From Bufo bufo (lineage: Eukaryota; Chordata; Amphibia; Anura; Bufonidae), in contig NC_053390.1 in the NCBI RefSeq assembly GCF_905171765.1, forward strand, positions 141,688,968-141,752,967: a DNA stretch of 64,000 bases, in the 5' to 3' direction. How positions within the stretch are numbered: the first letter of the stretch is position 1; each line of letters begins with the position of its first letter. Of the stretch, positions 43,199 to 54,765 are shown one piece after another. Below the pieces are notes generated by a model. It saw only the letters and a program-made list of their open reading frames with translations. It was not told the DNA's origin and searched no databases. The translations under genes and the position numbers were made by a program.

Positions 43199-43462
43199 AT
43201 AGGAATATGGCATCAATATGGGAATGGAAATCTCTTGCTCTCCTGATGATGAAAATGATTAGGGTCCTTCATTCTGACCTCGGCACCTTTCAAATAACCA
43301 TGCTAAAATACAATGTTGCAAAAAAGTATCTGCCCCCTTCCAGTATTATGTGGTCACTAAGACTGGCCATACACATTGCAGAAAACTGGAGACATACGCT
43401 GACTTCCCAGCAAGTTAATCTTCATAGGTCTCCATATATGATAAGACAAGTGTAAATAACTA

Positions 43463-43639
43463 AGGGGGTCATTTATCAAACTGGTGTAAAGTAGAAATGG
43501 CTTAGTTGCCCATGGCAATCAATCCGATTCGACCTGTCATTTTGGACAGCTCCTTTGGAAAATGAAAGGAGGAATCTGATTGGTTGCTATGGGCAACTAA
43601 GTCAGTTCTACTTTACACCAGTTTGAAATGGCCCCCTAA
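43463..43639. mobile_element. Palindromic MITE with X-box/CCAAT motifs, copy 2
   Basis: GGGGGTCATTTATCAAACTG on the left faces CAGTTTGAAATGGCCCCC on the right. Long arms match inversely (GGTGTAAAGTAGAAATGGCT / AGTCAGTTCTACTTTACACC). GATTGGTTGCTATGGGCAAC is intact in the right arm (motif GTTGCTATGGGCAAC at 43583-43597). Confidence 0.85.
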
Positions 43640-46202
43640 ATCTTTACATATAACTAATACCTTATATAAAACTTATAATTAAATATATAGAGCATACAGA
43701 AGCAATTGTGCCTGTGCCAGTTTGACCTTTGCAAATCCTTAGTTCCTACTTCTAGAAATAAAAAAAGAAGAAAAAGATAAATGATGTACCAAAGTAATGC
43801 TTAATACCAAAATTTGCAGTTCTGCTGTGCGCTGAACATTATTATTGTCGGGATCGATGAATTAGCACCGCACAGGTGCCTCCAAAAGGAACCCAGCAGC
43901 TGTACAGCAGCCAAGTGCTCCGAGGTTACGCCATAGAGCGTTGGAGGAGTCTGAGCCAGACTGCTCAAAAGAAAAAGGGGAGCTGTTTGATTTGCAGATT
44001 TAAAAATCTCTTCCAAAAATTTAACACAGCCGGCATAGGCTTCGACATAAAGGGGTCATCTTTCAGCTAAATCCCGCTGTCAGTTATAGCAGCAACAAAC
44101 GTGTATTCCGAACAGGCGAGCTTTCTTTTTATTAGGTTCTGCAGGATACTTGTAAACTTAAAAGGTGAGCGACAATTAGGCTTTAAATTCTCACAAAATC
44201 CCAGCATTGTCAAAGATTTGTCCTCATGCCCCCGCTCGCCCCCTGGTACTTAGATTGTTTGAAGTCATTATTACCATAGACAAGCGCACATAGATAAGAG
44301 GTCAGTGCACACGATTTGTGAAGACAAAAATACTCTTGGAGGTTTTCTTTCCACTTGAAAGTTTTTCATTCTGACATTTCATTTCATATTACTTGGGACT
44401 AGTCACAAAAGCGCAGTGAGAATGTACTCCGTCCATGTGATAAGTTTCCTGCTATCGCCATCATCTCACATCAGAGGACCTGTGAGATCTGAGGCCTGAC
44501 TATCTCTTTGTACAGCTAATTAAACTCTACCGTAATTTCCATCAAACCATAGTCTTACAAAACCGACAAAACTAATATCACCACCGTCTACACAGATAAA
44601 TGTACATAAACAGGATTTTTCTTTTCCTGCAAATAAATGCAGGATAGGAATTTATAATGGACGGACACGATCATGCCTACTACCAATATGTGCATTACCA
44701 AAGCCTGGATCATATCCATAATCTCCAGGTAAATGGAAAGTTACTCAACCAATGAAATAACTGCTGTCATTTATCTGTACAACAAGTCTGATTGGCTAGG
44801 TCTCGATAACGATGATGGTTATGCAGTGTCCCACTCAGTGTTGGTCATGGGCACTTCAAACTTTTGTGTATGTTTTTCAAATGTATTTCTATTAACAGGC
44901 TGTTAGAGAGTGATTTCATCTATTCGCCCCCAGGTGGTGCTGGCGCCACTTATATATATAGTCTGGGGTTTGCCAATAAAGTTGGTTGAGTGGAGAGTTG
45001 AGTTGAGTTGAGGAAGTTAATGGAGGAGCAGAACAGGCCTAGTCCACAATGTAGCTGCTATTTTGACCACTTGGCCCTGATCAAGCTAAGGGAGTATTTA
45101 CTTTTACAGCAGCCCAGCACTGACCAGTGAGTCTATGTCTGGATATAGAGAAAGTTTAGTGGAGGTTAGAGCTAAGTTAGCCAATGGACTTCACAAACAA
45201 CAGTGACCAGGAGAAACCTAAAAGTACCTGGACACAGCCAGATGATTAATGCGCAAAATTATCCTTTACCACATGTCTCTATGGACATAGTGGACCGTAA
45301 TTCTTCAGTGAGTATCCTTTCCAAAGAATGGAGCAGAAGACTAATGCCTGCCATTAGGGAGACCACCCTGTGGATTTCTACTGACTAGTAAGAAGTTTAT
45401 TATATCCAGTACCTGAGTGCTAGAGGATGGACAAAGTATAGCCAGATATAGAGGGAAGGAAAACTCCTCAAGTTACAATTGCCAAGCCTGTTATAAGGAT
45501 TACAGCTAAACCAATATTTGAGTCATATCTTCATGCCATATACATGAACTACCTGGAGACAAGTGATTTTCAAGTAAAGGTTTAACTGTTTTGCTACAAT
45601 CGACTCCTCATCTTTTCCACCACCAACCTTTGCATCTAACGGTGCTGGCGTCACGAATCAACTGGGATCCCAGCCTCCAAAGCACCCTAAACACCTGTAC
45701 CATCAAGGGCACCTCAACTACCATCTGGCAGGTAATCCCTGTACCAGAGAGTGCCGCGGAGGATTTAGAGCTGTCTTCCCCATCACTGCACGCCAGCCCA
45801 GGGAGGCTCTGCTAACCGTGAGTACAAACTACTACTACCCCCATCGGCCCACCGTAGCCTCAAGTGTTGCCCCTGCGGCCCGGTCGCTGCAGTTATAGTA
45901 CATTCAGTTCTTGGGTGTCATACAATTACCCTAATCATAGAGAAATGTTCAAATGAACAGACTCTATAGGTACATGAATTCCTGACTCTGTCCAATCATT
46001 GCTGCCATTGTCAGACTGTGCAGGTACACCCCCCCAACTTGTTACCACCCCTCTGTACCCTTACTGCAGACTGCTAGCAATTCATTCATAACTTCTAGCA
46101 GGAATAATAAAAGAATGGTACAACATAGAGCCAAAGGAATAGATGCGCCAGAAATGTTATTACATGGGGAATGCATGAAGTTATTAAAACAGGCACGTCT
46201 CT
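43640..46202. other. Intronic stretch; possible LTR-like block at about 44885-45890
   Basis: A TATA run (44951-44960) is followed 15 bp later by AATAAA (44975-44980). A region ending GGAGGCTCTGCTAACCGTGAG near 45820 looks like LTR-type sequence, but I cannot set borders. The rest, including 44200-44480, is unassigned. 46030-46200 is a TTAA-family body shared with 10560-10700. Confidence 0.3.
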
Positions 46203-46677
46203 TTAAAGGGGTTTTAGGGGATTTTAATATTCTTCAGGAAAGGTGATCAATATCAAATCGGAGGTGGTCCGACACCTGGCACCCCCGCTGATCAGTGGGT
46301 TGAAGAGTAGGCCGTGGTCTGTGTGAGCGCTGCCTTCCCTTCATTGTTTACCTGCTCGCTTCAGACAGTGCAGTGGTGAGCAGGTGTGACTACAAGCTGT
46401 CCCATTTATTTCAATGGGACGGACGACTTGTTCCTATTCAAAGAACGAGTCATCCCACAGAATTGAATAGGACGACTTGTAGTTACACCTGAACCACACT
46501 GCGCTGTCGATGGCCAGCAGGTAAACAATGAAGGGAAGGCAGCACCTGCACAGAGCACGGCCTTCTTTTCAACCAGCTGATCGGCGGGGGCGCCGGGTGT
46601 CAGACCACCGCCGATCTGATATCTCGGATGTCTCAGATATCTGAAAATGGATTTTCTAAACTGAACAACCCTTCTAA
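46203..46677. mobile_element. TTAA-type palindromic MITE, GATCAGCTG family, worn right end
   Basis: TTAAAGGGGTTTTAGGGG begins it. GGTGGTCCGACACCTGGCAC and CCCCCGCTGATCAG face CTGATCGGCGGGGGCGCCGG and GTGTCAGACCACCGCCGATC. CAAGCTGTCCCATTTATTTC is inverted near the centre. The right terminus is decayed (AACAACCCTTCTAATG). Confidence 0.75.
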
Positions 46678-47112
46678 TGATAAATCCTGCCTTCACAATG
46701 ATACATTACAATGCAATTAACAGTGGATGTGCACATGGTCATTGTAGATGGAGGAGTCATTAGCGTAAAGACAGACCAAGCTAACATAAGAACATTAGAT
46801 CATCTACAGTGAGGAACAGAAGTATTTGAATACCCTGTGATTTTGCAAGTTCTCCCACTTAGAAATCATGAAGGGGTCTGAAATTCACATTGTAGGTGCA
46901 TCCCCACTCTGAGAGACAGAATTTAAAAAAATTCAGGAAATCACATTGTATGATTTTTAAAGAATGTATTTGTCTTGCACTGCTGAACATAAGTATTTGA
47001 ACACCTGAGAAACAGCAAGAATTCTGGCTCATAAAGACCTGTTACTGTGCCTTTAAAAAGTCCACCTCTACTACACTCATTAATCTAACTTAGTAGCATC
47101 TGTCTGAGCTCT

Positions 47113-47864
47113 TTAAAGGATAACTGTCACACTTAGACCCTAATTAAAATTTTCATATATGTAGTTACTAATAACATGATATTCCAGAATCAGTTACTAT
47201 TAGACTGACTTACCCCATATTTAATAAGATTCAGCCCTTCGCAACCAGTCTGCATAAAACTGCAATTTCACTATTCAGTTAAGATGGCCGCCACTGCCCT
47301 CACCCTGAGGCTAATCCCGCCTGCCCTCACTAGCCAGTAACAATAGTCCCCCAAAAGTGTCAGTAACCAGAGCCCTCCCCCTAAAGGGTTAATCTGCTGC
47401 AGCACAAAGGGGTCCTCTTACCACATGTTGCTTTCATTTATACACTGAGCAGATGGCAGATCTCCCTTCCCTGTTGTGCGCTGATTCAACTCTGCCTTCT
47501 CCAGCTCTGCTGAGTGAGGGAGCGTCTGCCAAGTGCAGGGACAGGGAGAAGTGCACACAGCCCAGACACTGTTATCAGCTGCTGGGGAGGACCTGGCTTT
47601 AATCATTTACTTACAGTCCCTGGCTGTCAGTAATCTGACCTTGCACGCAGCCTGCTTCTGCGTCCTCCGTCCTTCAACAGATAGACGGAACATGCCTAGC
47701 AACCCTATTTTAAGCACAGGTAAAAGTAGGCAGTACAGGGAACAAAAATGTGGAATTAAGGGGTAATTGAATACAGAGTGAAAAGTTGAAATAGGGCCAC
47801 CAAGGAGATATTTATCACCACAATCCAATACTCAAAAAATAATAATACGATAGTTATACTTTAA
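47113..47864. mobile_element. TTAA-type element inserted in the Tc1 leader, about 750 bp
   Basis: TTAAAGGATAACTGTCACAC on the left faces ACGATAGTTATACTTTAA on the right, with TTAA at 47113-47116 and 47861-47864. Removing it restores a continuous Tc1 leader (AGCTCTTTAAAGACACCTGTCC spans the site), so the order of insertion is clear. No transposase inside. Confidence 0.9.
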
Positions 47865-47908
47865 AGACACCTGTCCACTCCACAGTCAGTCAGACGCCAA
47901 CTACTACC

Positions 47909-48862
47909 ATGGGCAAGACCAAAGAGCTGTCAAAAGACACCAGAGACAAAATTGTGGACCTCCACAAGGCTGGAAAGGCCTACGGGGCAATTGCCAAGCA
48001 GCTTGGTGAAAATAGATCAACTGTTGGAGCAATTTTTAGAAAATGGAAGAGGCTAAAGACGACTGTCAGTCTCCCTCGGACTGGGGCTCCATGCAAGATC
48101 TCCCCTCGTGGGGTATCACTGATGATAAGAAAGGTGAGGAATAAGCCCAGAACTACAAGGGAGGAGCTGGTCAATGACATGAAGAGAGCTAGGACCACAG
48201 TTTCAAAGGTCACTGTCGGTAGAACACTACGCTATCGTGGTTTCAAATCATGCATTGCAAGGAAGGTTCCCCTGCTCAAGTCATCACATGTCTAGGCCTG
48301 TCTGAAGTTTGCCAATGACCATCTGGATGAGACAAAAGTAGAACTTTTTGGTCTAAACTTCACTCGTCGTGTTTGGAGGAAAAAGAAGGATGAGTTGCAT
48401 CCCAAGAACACCATCCCTACTGTGAAGCATGGGGGTGGTAACATCATGCTTTGGGGTGATTTTCTGCAAAGGGGACAGGACAACTGTACTGTATTAAGGA
48501 GAGGATGAATAGGGCCATTTATTGTGAGATTTTGAGCAACAACCTCTTTCCCTCAGTCAGAGCATTGAAGATGGGTCGTGGCTGGGTCTTCCAACATGAC
48601 AACGACCCGAAGCACACAGCCAGGATAACCAAGGAGTGGGGAGTGGCCTAGCCAGTTTCCAGACCTAAATCCAATAGAACATCTTTGGAGGGAGCTGGAA
48701 CTCTGTGTTGCTCAGCGACATCCCCGAAACCTGACAGATCTAGAGGAGATCTGTGTGGAGGAGTGGGCCAACATCCCTGCAGTGTGTGCAAACCTTGTCA
48801 AGAACTACAGGAAACGTTTGACCTCTGTAATTGCAAACAAAGGCTTCTGTACCAAATATTAA
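47909..48862 (+). pseudogene. Tc1 transposase, broken
   Basis: It starts [20 protein letters not shown] at 47909. The double helix-turn-helix region reads to residue 128, where a stop follows VPLLKSSHV (48293-48295). Downstream, [18 protein letters not shown] shows a deletion of about 14 codons that fuses the DHLD segment to DETK. The first catalytic Asp position is kept at the seam. [10 protein letters not shown] (second Asp) and [11 protein letters not shown] (Glu) follow with further frameshifts. It ends FCTKY, stop at 48862. It is related to, but clearly diverged from, the enzyme at 14498-15521. Confidence 0.92.
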
Positions 48863-49075
48863 CACTGATTTTCTCAGGTGTTCAAATACTTATGTTCAGC
48901 AGTGCAAGACAAATACATTCTTAAAAAAATCATACAATGTGATTTCCGGAATTTTTTTAATTCTGTCTCTCAGAGTAGGAATGCATCTACAATGTGAATT
49001 TCAGACCCCTCCATGATTTCTAAGTGGGAGAACTTGCAAAATCGCAGGGTGTTCAAATACTTCTGTTCCTTACTG

Positions 49076-52000
49076 CATATGTGCTCTAAATAGCAAACTA
49101 AGACTTCAATTGTAGCCGCTAGGATATCCAACTCAGAGCCATAATTCCAAGTAATTGTCATTGATCTTAAGATGGCCATAGAGTCAAAGGTAATCTGTGC
49201 AATATGGCTAATAATGAGCATTATAGATAATAATATGTGCCTCTGTACTGTGTTTATGTTTCCAATCTATGGATTTTTTCTTGTCAATGGTCATTATTGC
49301 TACAATTGTTGAGTTTAACATCAATCGGACATAATTAATTTATTATGCAGGTTTAGTCAAATGCCTAATATCTCAGATGTTTTATACAATCAGAACATGA
49401 TTTAAATGTATTCAAGACAGTGTATGTAGCTGCAACCTCTTGTTTTTGACAGTAGAGAATTTGAGAGTAGCTAAGCAACATAAAGTACCCTATGCAGTTC
49501 AAGTAAATTGTGCCAGAAGGGGCCCAAAACAGTGTCAGCTAGTATTCAAATAATTCTCTACAAAATATATCTAAATAATATCACTACACAGCCAATAACC
49601 CTAAAATAATAGTGGCACACGGCACCTAAATCAGCACCTAGCTTATTTACTGCATTCTGAATATCCACATTTGGTGAATATGGGTTGAGGGATGATATCA
49701 GATAGTGAAGGCCCTTGGCAACAGCACCTTTTGCACCTACGTTTATCCATGTATACATCTCTACATGGATTTATTTTACATTTATTTCTGTAATACGGAA
49801 GCAGTATCATATGCCCCCATATGATGGTCAGTATACAGCACTACCTTAAATCACTGCAAAATATATGCCAAACGTGACTGAAATCATAAAAATGAATCAT
49901 CCAAGCCATAAAATATAGTGTGCACTCCTGGTTTTATACTATAATGATAAGAGCAAGACAACAGATGGGAAAGAACAAATGTTTTCATATGTTAACGGCA
50001 GAGGCATGTCATTGGGGCCACAGCTGGTTTGCAGCTCATTGGACCATTATGGTGATTCTGTGACCCCCCCTCGACACCAACATCTCCTTTATTCTTTTAA
50101 TTTCTGCCAGTGACTTCCAGACCTGCTACATGTAGACCTTTCAGAGCTCTGGTATCTTATTCTTTGAAGGTTCTAAGTTAACTCAATGAACACTATCAGC
50201 CAAATGGAGTTCACTGAGTGTGCTGAATGGCAGGCCTCTAGAAGAACATATGAATATAATTCACACCAGGTTTCAGTGGTTGAAGGAGGTCATACAGGTG
50301 CAATGTGCCATTTTTCATACACAGCAGCAATTTACATCCCAAAATCTGGAATCTGTCTTCCTATACTCATGCAGGTTTCCCCTGGACACTCCATTTCTCA
50401 TAAATACTAATATAACCAACTTCCTATGAAGCTGGCCATGGACCATGTACAGATATCCCAAACTTTAACTTGCGGCACTTAACGAGATAAATATACAGTA
50501 CATATAAGCTTTAGATATGGAGATTAGACTATGAGATTTCTGTTGACATGTCAATGTGTCATATTGTAACCTACAGATGTAAGCAAAGGCTTCTGGAGGA
50601 CCTGTGGTCATATGACCAGGCTGAGTAGGTCCTCGAGTTACAGCAAGAGAAGAGAGCGTTTTCTGTTCAGGCACATGTGATTAGTACGTCCCTAAGAGAG
50701 CCACTTGCGTCCACAGCTGAAGGGGAGAAATATAGAATCTGCAGAGTCCGGCCACCGAGTATCCTCTGTGGTGCCCATACAGAAGAAGAGAGTCTGCCAA
50801 GGCCTAGAATAATGTGGCACAGGTCTAGAATGCCACAGAGCAGTGCAGTGGACTGTGAATCAGCCTGAGACCAGAGGACTCTGGAGAGGCAAGAGTCTGT
50901 GTGAGTACTGGAGCCAAGTGTGCATGTGACTAGTTATAGACTGTTATAGAGACTGTCAATCTGCATACAGTGTATATAGTCCAGATGTGCCTAAGTTACT
51001 CAGTGTTTTCCTGTTTGCAACATCACTTACTGTACTGTAAAGAAACTGTTATTGCAATTTATGGCTCCGTGTGATTGTCAACATCCAACTTTACCTTACA
51101 CACTAACAATAATAATAATCTTTATAGAGGGCACATGTACAAATAAAATCAGACATTACAGTAAAGGCCCCTTTTTCACGGGCCAACACAGCAGGCAATT
51201 CCGGGAACGACCTATTCGTGACCTATGGTGAGAGCTGATGTGGACACAAGAGGATAGGTCATCAGTGTAAAACCCGCGGAAAACTCCTTCAACCTGATTG
51301 TCTGGAGCAGAGCATTCCAGAGAACTGGTGCAGCTCAGGAGAAGGGTTGGAGATGGGAGTGAGAGGTTCAGATTATGGAGCACTGCACTTATGTTAGAAC
51401 TACAGCACTATATACAGATGTGGTGCACCCCTGTCTGTAACGCAGAGGTGAAAATAGGCTTTTTTTTATCATCTGGGGAAAAGATCTAGCCTGGTGACCT
51501 AGCCCATCTGTATCTAAATAACCTGACCAAGGCACAGTAGCTTGTTGGCACCCCTTCCGGTTCCTAGTGCACATGCTCCTCCATCTCCCTCTAAGAAGTG
51601 TCTCGGGTCTCATAAGCAAAAAACATAGCACCAGCTATCCATGACAGTTCTGAGGACCTTCTTATACCTTCTTATCCGGAACCATTCAAGCATTTGGCCA
51701 CAGTGCATAAAAACTGTGCTTTTTTTATTCTGTTGATGTAAACAATATACAAAATTAATAAATGGAAAGAAAGTAGAGATGCATTTAGTGATCCTTTACT
51801 AGTGGCAGAGCGTCTCTTTCACAAGGTGGAGTAAGCCTTATTCACCTGAATAAAGCGAATAATTGAGATGAAATGGAAAGAGGAAAGACATCTATCCTTC
51901 TAGCATTACAATTTGGGGGCTTTTTGCACCTCAGCTCAAGTGAAATGGCAATCTATTCATATAAATAGAATGACCTGTAAACTAATTATCAGCCTTGAAT

Positions 52001-52670
52001 GAAAAAAGAATGAGAGAATAGTCCGAATGCAGGTGCCAAAAAATTCAAATATGAGAAAGAGTATCATCCGCTTAGTTTGGAAATTGTCTCCCTTCGTATT
52101 GTAGAAAATTCTGAGCGATCATCAGTGAGCAGACCATTCCATAATAGGATGTGAATGTATGTTACCAAGGGCACAGAGGCTGGCAAGCCTTTAACACACT
52201 CGACAGTAAATTACCATGAATTCAAATCATCTTTATTAGTGTAACCCCCTGGCCATTGGCAGAAGGGTTACATTGGCACCACTGAGCACCATCTGGCACC
52301 ATTGAATGCCACTCTGCAGTGTCACTCAGGAATGAGTGATTGGGTGAATCTATAATCTTGAATTGTTTCAGTGCATATGCACAGCGGAGAGTCCAGTAAA
52401 AATAAAGACACATAATGAGCCTTAATATCTAGAAATGCAGGGAGGACGCCTCGCTAAAATAATCCAATAATATTTCGCTTCTCATTTTTATGAATAAAAT
52501 AGTTCACACTGGAAATTAAAAGAGTGAGTGGGTGTAATTTGCACCAAAGACTTTAAGTGGATAATGTAACAATGACAGTCATCAAATAAATTTATAGAGA
52601 TCTCAACATATTTAGCCAGACAGAACAAAGGAAATAGTTCATTTTACATTCTATTTGTCTTTTATTTACT
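49076..52670. other. Intronic stretch without gene
   Basis: Mostly sequence with no repeat I recognise. At 51165-51290 a MITE-like end is present (AAAGGCCCCTTTTTCACGGG). Several short frames have no domain, splice or codon support. Confidence 0.4.
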
Positions 52671-52697
52671 ATATATATATATATATATATACATATA
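52669..52697. repeat. (AT)n microsatellite
   Basis: An AT run that precedes the GAAGGACCCGGCTTCGCAC repeat and its minisatellite. Confidence 0.9.
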
Positions 52698-52704
52698 CTA
52701 GCAG

Positions 52705-53250
52705 AAGGACCCGGCTTCGCACGGGTATATTTAATCTATTTCCTTTTATGTTTCCGTGTGTCGCAAAAAGATAGACAGTTTCCCCCATAACAGTGACCTC
52801 TACAGTACCCGCCCCTTTAACAATGACCTCCACAGTGCCCGCCCCTTTAACATTGACCTCCACAGTGGCCGCCCCTTTAACATTGAAATTCACACTGCCC
52901 ACCCCTTTAACAATGACTTTCAGAGTGCCAGCCCCTTTAACAGTGCCTGCCCCTTTAACAGTGACCTCCACAGTGCCGGCCCCTTTAACAGTGACCGCCC
53001 CTTTAGCATTGACCACCCCTTTAACAGTGACCTTCATAGTGGCCGACCCTTTAACAGTGACCTTCACAGTGCCCGACCCTTTAACAGTGACTTTCACAGT
53101 GATCGCCCCTTTAACAGTGACCGTCCCTTTAACAGTGAATTTCACAGTGACCGCCCCTTTAACAGTGACTGCCCATTTAACAGTGACTTTCACAGTGACC
53201 ACCCCTTTAACAGTGACTTTCACAGTGACCGTCCTTTTAACAGTCACTAG
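52705..53250. repeat. Dispersed-repeat end followed by CCTTTAACAGTGACC tandem array
   Basis: GGACCCGGCTTCGCACGGGT looks like the conserved end of a dispersed element. From about 52790 the array is built from CAGTGACCGCCCCTTTAA-type units, mixing 18-nt and 30-nt spacings (all multiples of three). Both strands therefore stay open for 160-210 codons. Not a gene. Confidence 0.85.
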
Positions 53251-53396
53251 GGTAGAGTTAACAGAATTATAAAAAAAGCCACATTTGCTCATGGGGTACA
53301 GCATGTCTGGAATTACAGCCTATCCACTTGGGGGAGGGGGGGGAGGGTGGTACAGATAAAGCACTGTATGCAGCTTCTCTGGAGGACAAGAAGTAC

Positions 53397-53884
53397 TTAA
53401 GGGGTTGTTCACCCCTGGACATAATTTCTGCAGACCACCTCCCCCTCCAGAATGGCAAGACTTGCCTTGGGAACAATACTTATCTGATCACCAGCACTAG
53501 GTTCTGGATCCAATGCTCCCCCTCGGGCACCACAGGTCTCTGTTCTTCCCACGTCAAAATCTGGTTTGAAGCGGTCTAACTGCAACTAATGACTGGCCAT
53601 AGCAGTGACATGTCACCCATACGTCACGTGACCCAGCAACATGAGTGTCACGTCACTGCTACGGCAAGTCATTGGCTGCAGATACCACGTGACCCACATC
53701 AAACCCTCATCAAACCAGATGTTGACGAGGGAAGACACGAGACCTGTGGTTCTCGACAGGGAGCAATGGAGCTGGAACCCAGTGATGGGGATCAGGTAAC
53801 TATGATTCTCACTGCCGGTCTGGCCTTGCTGTGTGGGGAAGGGGGGGTTGCAGAAATGTCCACAGGTGTGAAGAACACCTTTAA
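53397..53884. mobile_element. TTAA-type palindromic MITE, 488 bp
   Basis: TTAAGGGGTTGTTCACCCCTG on the left faces GGTGTGAAGAACACCTTTAA on the right (TTAA 53397-53400 and 53881-53884). Arms pair inward, e.g. GGTTCTGGATCCAATGCTCC / GGAGCAATGGAGCTGGAACC and GTCACGTGACCCAGCAAC with its mirror. Confidence 0.85.
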
Positions 53885-53929
53885 TCTCTTCCAAGAGTTT
53901 GGATCAGTCCATTTACACATTTGTGTCCA

Positions 53930-54264
53930 TTAATGGGATTGTCCAGTGGTATTAAAACTGATATGTCCCCCTGTGTGTTAAAAATAAAAATAGAAGGGAT
54001 ACCTACCCTCACCGCTCCCCTGCTGCAGCGGTTCCGACACTTACTGGTCCCTGCTGTTCTCCACTGCCTGGTCTTGGCTTCACAAGCAGGAAATGCCTGG
54101 CGATGGCTGCTCAGTCACTTAGTAGTGACCCAGTGATTGGCCTTTCCTGACATTTTCTACATGTTGATCCGGGACTGAGAAGTGGGGAGCAGTAGGGAGC
54201 GTTGGGACGACAGTTGTGGTTGACTGGTGAACCATATATAAAAAAAGCTGGACAACTACTTTAA
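53930..54264. mobile_element. TTAA-type MITE
   Basis: TTAATGGGATTGTCCAGTGG on the left faces AAGCTGGACAACTACTTTAA on the right. The inner part has CGGTTCCGACACTTACTGGT. It begins 46 bp after the previous element. Confidence 0.7.
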
Positions 54265-54437
54265 CTCTGATTCATTTCAACTGCTATGAAGCACACACAC
54301 CCTTTGGTACTGTATACACAGAGAGTGCAAGGAGGATGTCTCTGACTCTGATATGGCAGCCAAGTAAGTTTTAAAAAGAAAAAATAGCTGAAAAAAAGAA
54401 GACACAAATACAATAGGGCAGATTTACAAATGTTGCA

Positions 54438-54765
54438 TTAAAGGGGCTTTCCAGGATTCTGCAGTTTTTAGGCAGCCCCTGGAGCGTGTACTACTTATTG
54501 AAAAGCTCATACATCCGTTTTGGTTCAGTTTAGTAATCTTCCACTTCTGGCCGGGGCCAATGACTGGCCTCAGCGCTGATGTGTATTCAAGCGGCATGTA
54601 ACCCAACAGTGATGCGCCTTTTGGGGACATGTTACTGCTGAGGCCAGTCACTGGCTACAACGGCGTACGTGACCTTGTCCGTACCCCTACTGAAAGTAAA
54701 CCAGGAACCGGAAGATCACAGAACTGAACCAGGGCGCCGGAACAGCCTACCGAATCTACAAGCAC
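54438..54765. mobile_element. TTAA-type MITE, right end worn
   Basis: TTAAAGGGGCTTTCCAGGAT begins it. Inverted inner blocks are GGGCCAATGACTGGCCTCAG / GAGGCCAGTCACTGGCTACA and TAATCTTCCACTTCTGG / CCAGGAACCGGAAGATCAC. No clear right TTAA. Confidence 0.6.

Larger units (their letters stand above)
46807..49075 (+). mobile_element. Tc1-like element with a nested TTAA element, 2269 bp
   Basis: CAGTGAGGAACAGAAGTATT on the left; the right ends AATACTTCTGTTCCTTACTG. The left flank is TA (46805-46806); the right flank has become CA (49076-49077). The inverted repeats are about 200 bp and diverged, so it is older than the copy at 14272. A TTAA element (47113-47864) sits in the leader before the transposase. 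Confidence 0.92.

Noticed and set aside
52669..53304. 211-codon Val/Thr-rich frame and its plus-strand mirrors
   Set aside because: Translation of an 18/30-nt tandem repeat; no domain or start context.
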